DNA of 5,094 nt from Clostridiales bacterium (GTDB lineage Bacteria > Bacillota > Clostridia > Lachnospirales > Lachnospiraceae), in NCBI GenBank assembly GCA_019420405.1, contig JAHZHF010000182.1, positions 1-5,094 of the forward strand, written 5' to 3'. The translations under genes and the position numbers were made by a program. Shown here one piece after another: positions 4,643-5,094 of the stretch. Below the pieces are notes generated by a model, which saw only the letters and a list, made by a program, of their open reading frames with translations, was not told the DNA's origin and did no database searches. Every line of letters starts with the position of its first letter. Within the stretch, counting starts at the first letter, position 1.

Positions 4643-5053
4643 ATGAAAGTAAAATTATCAGATATCATCACTGCTATAGAAATGGCCGACGAAGATTCGG
4701 AGAATTTCCTTGACCGTGAAACCGGGGAAGTCGTCTGGATCAACGATGAGGTGATGGACAAAGATGAAATAGAGGAAGCCTGTGAAGAGCTTGATGCGCA
4801 TGGATTTTATCGACTTCCTACGTCTTTTGAAATTCACGAATATGGCATGATGGAGGAATTTGTCGAATCTCTCCCTGAGCCTGCCCGGAACAGGCTGGAG
4901 AGTGCAATCCGCGGCAAAGGAGCCTTCCGGCGGTTTAAGGATACCATCTGCCAGCTTGGCGTAACTGACCAGTGGTATGAGTTCCAGGCATCCGGATACA
5001 GGCAGAAAGCCATAGAGTGGTGTATAGAGAATAACCTGGAATATGAAGAATAA
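4643..5053 (+). CDS. UPF0158 family protein, 136 aa
   Basis: This 136-aa acidic protein has the features I associate with UPF0158, a bacterial family of unknown function: MKVKLSDIITAIEMADED at the N-terminus, then FLDRETGEVVWINDE (about 22-36), a middle segment LPTSFEIHEYGMMEEFV (about 58-74), RGKGAFRRFKD (about 93-103), WYEFQ and the C-terminal IEWCIENNLEYEE. Length fits the family's usual 130-160 aa. It has no signal peptide or membrane segment, so it is probably cytoplasmic. It is transcribed alone from its own sigma-A promoter and is followed immediately by a terminator. It is divergent from the AAA/PD-(D/E)XK gene with closely spaced promoters, but nothing else ties the two together. The family call is from memory and is fairly sure; no biochemical role should be assigned. 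Confidence 0.85.
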   Translation: MKVKLSDIITAIEMADEDSENFLDRETGEVVWINDEVMDKDEIEEACEELDAHGFYRLPTSFEIHEYGMMEEFVESLPEPARNRLESAIRGKGAFRRFKDTICQLGVTDQWYEFQASGYRQKAIEWCIENNLEYEE

Positions 5054-5090
5054 CAGAGGGGATATCCACTTCCCCTCTGTTGATTTTATA
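5052..5090 (+). terminator. Rho-independent terminator of the UPF0158 gene
   Basis: AACAGAGGGGA (5052-5062) pairs perfectly over 11 bp with TCCCCTCTGTT (5071-5081) around an 8-nt loop, followed by GATTTTATA. The stem begins within the TAA stop codon. The T-tract is short but the stem is strong. Confidence 0.78.
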
Positions 5091-5094
5091 ATGC

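Overview
The window looks like ordinary chromosome from a low-to-mid-GC anaerobic Firmicute, most likely a member of the Lachnospiraceae or a close clostridial relative. The evidence is the strong AAGGAG-type ribosome binding sites, a Cys/Gly-rich small protein of the type called 'chorion class high-cysteine' protein in Lachnospiraceae annotations, a UPF0158 protein and an AAA-ATPase-like/PD-(D/E)XK protein. This placement rests on family recall, not on a search. No tRNA, rRNA, CRISPR array, insertion sequence or phage gene is visible.

Layout. Bases 1-123 are an edge region with only a doubtful partial frame. A subtilisin-like (S8) serine protease of 305 aa lies on the minus strand (124-1041). 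Divergent from it is a 74-aa protein with 14 cysteines (1169-1393), preceded by a sequence that fits a sporulation sigma-K promoter as well as a weak sigma-A one. Its 3' UTR carries a structured stem-loop and then a very strong terminator (stem 1481-1542). A convergent minus-strand gene for a 50-aa charged protein (1553-1705) ends inside the terminator's T-tract.

Across a 147-bp divergent gap begins a plus-strand pair of unrecognised genes, a 228-aa protein with internal helical repeats (1853-2539) and a 94-aa protein (2394-2678). Their reading frames overlap by 146 bp. A GAAA-loop hairpin (2678-2701) separates this pair from a convergent minus-strand gene for a 565-aa AAA-ATPase-like/PD-(D/E)XK protein (2727-4424). 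That gene and the plus-strand UPF0158 gene (4643-5053) are driven by two good sigma-A promoters placed back to back (-35 boxes at 4520-4525 and 4550-4555). The window closes with the UPF0158 terminator.

Functional links are weak. Each transcription unit has one or two genes, and hairpins separate the convergent units. The most suggestive combination is the sigma-K-like site, the Cys-rich peptide and the neighbouring cytoplasmic subtilase, which would fit late sporulation or spore-coat biology but is not proven here. In three genes (50-aa protein, AAA protein, UPF0158 protein) the longest open frame overshoots the real start, and ribosome binding sites or promoters inside the extension locate the better one. 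A fourth, the 94-aa protein, also starts well inside its open frame.
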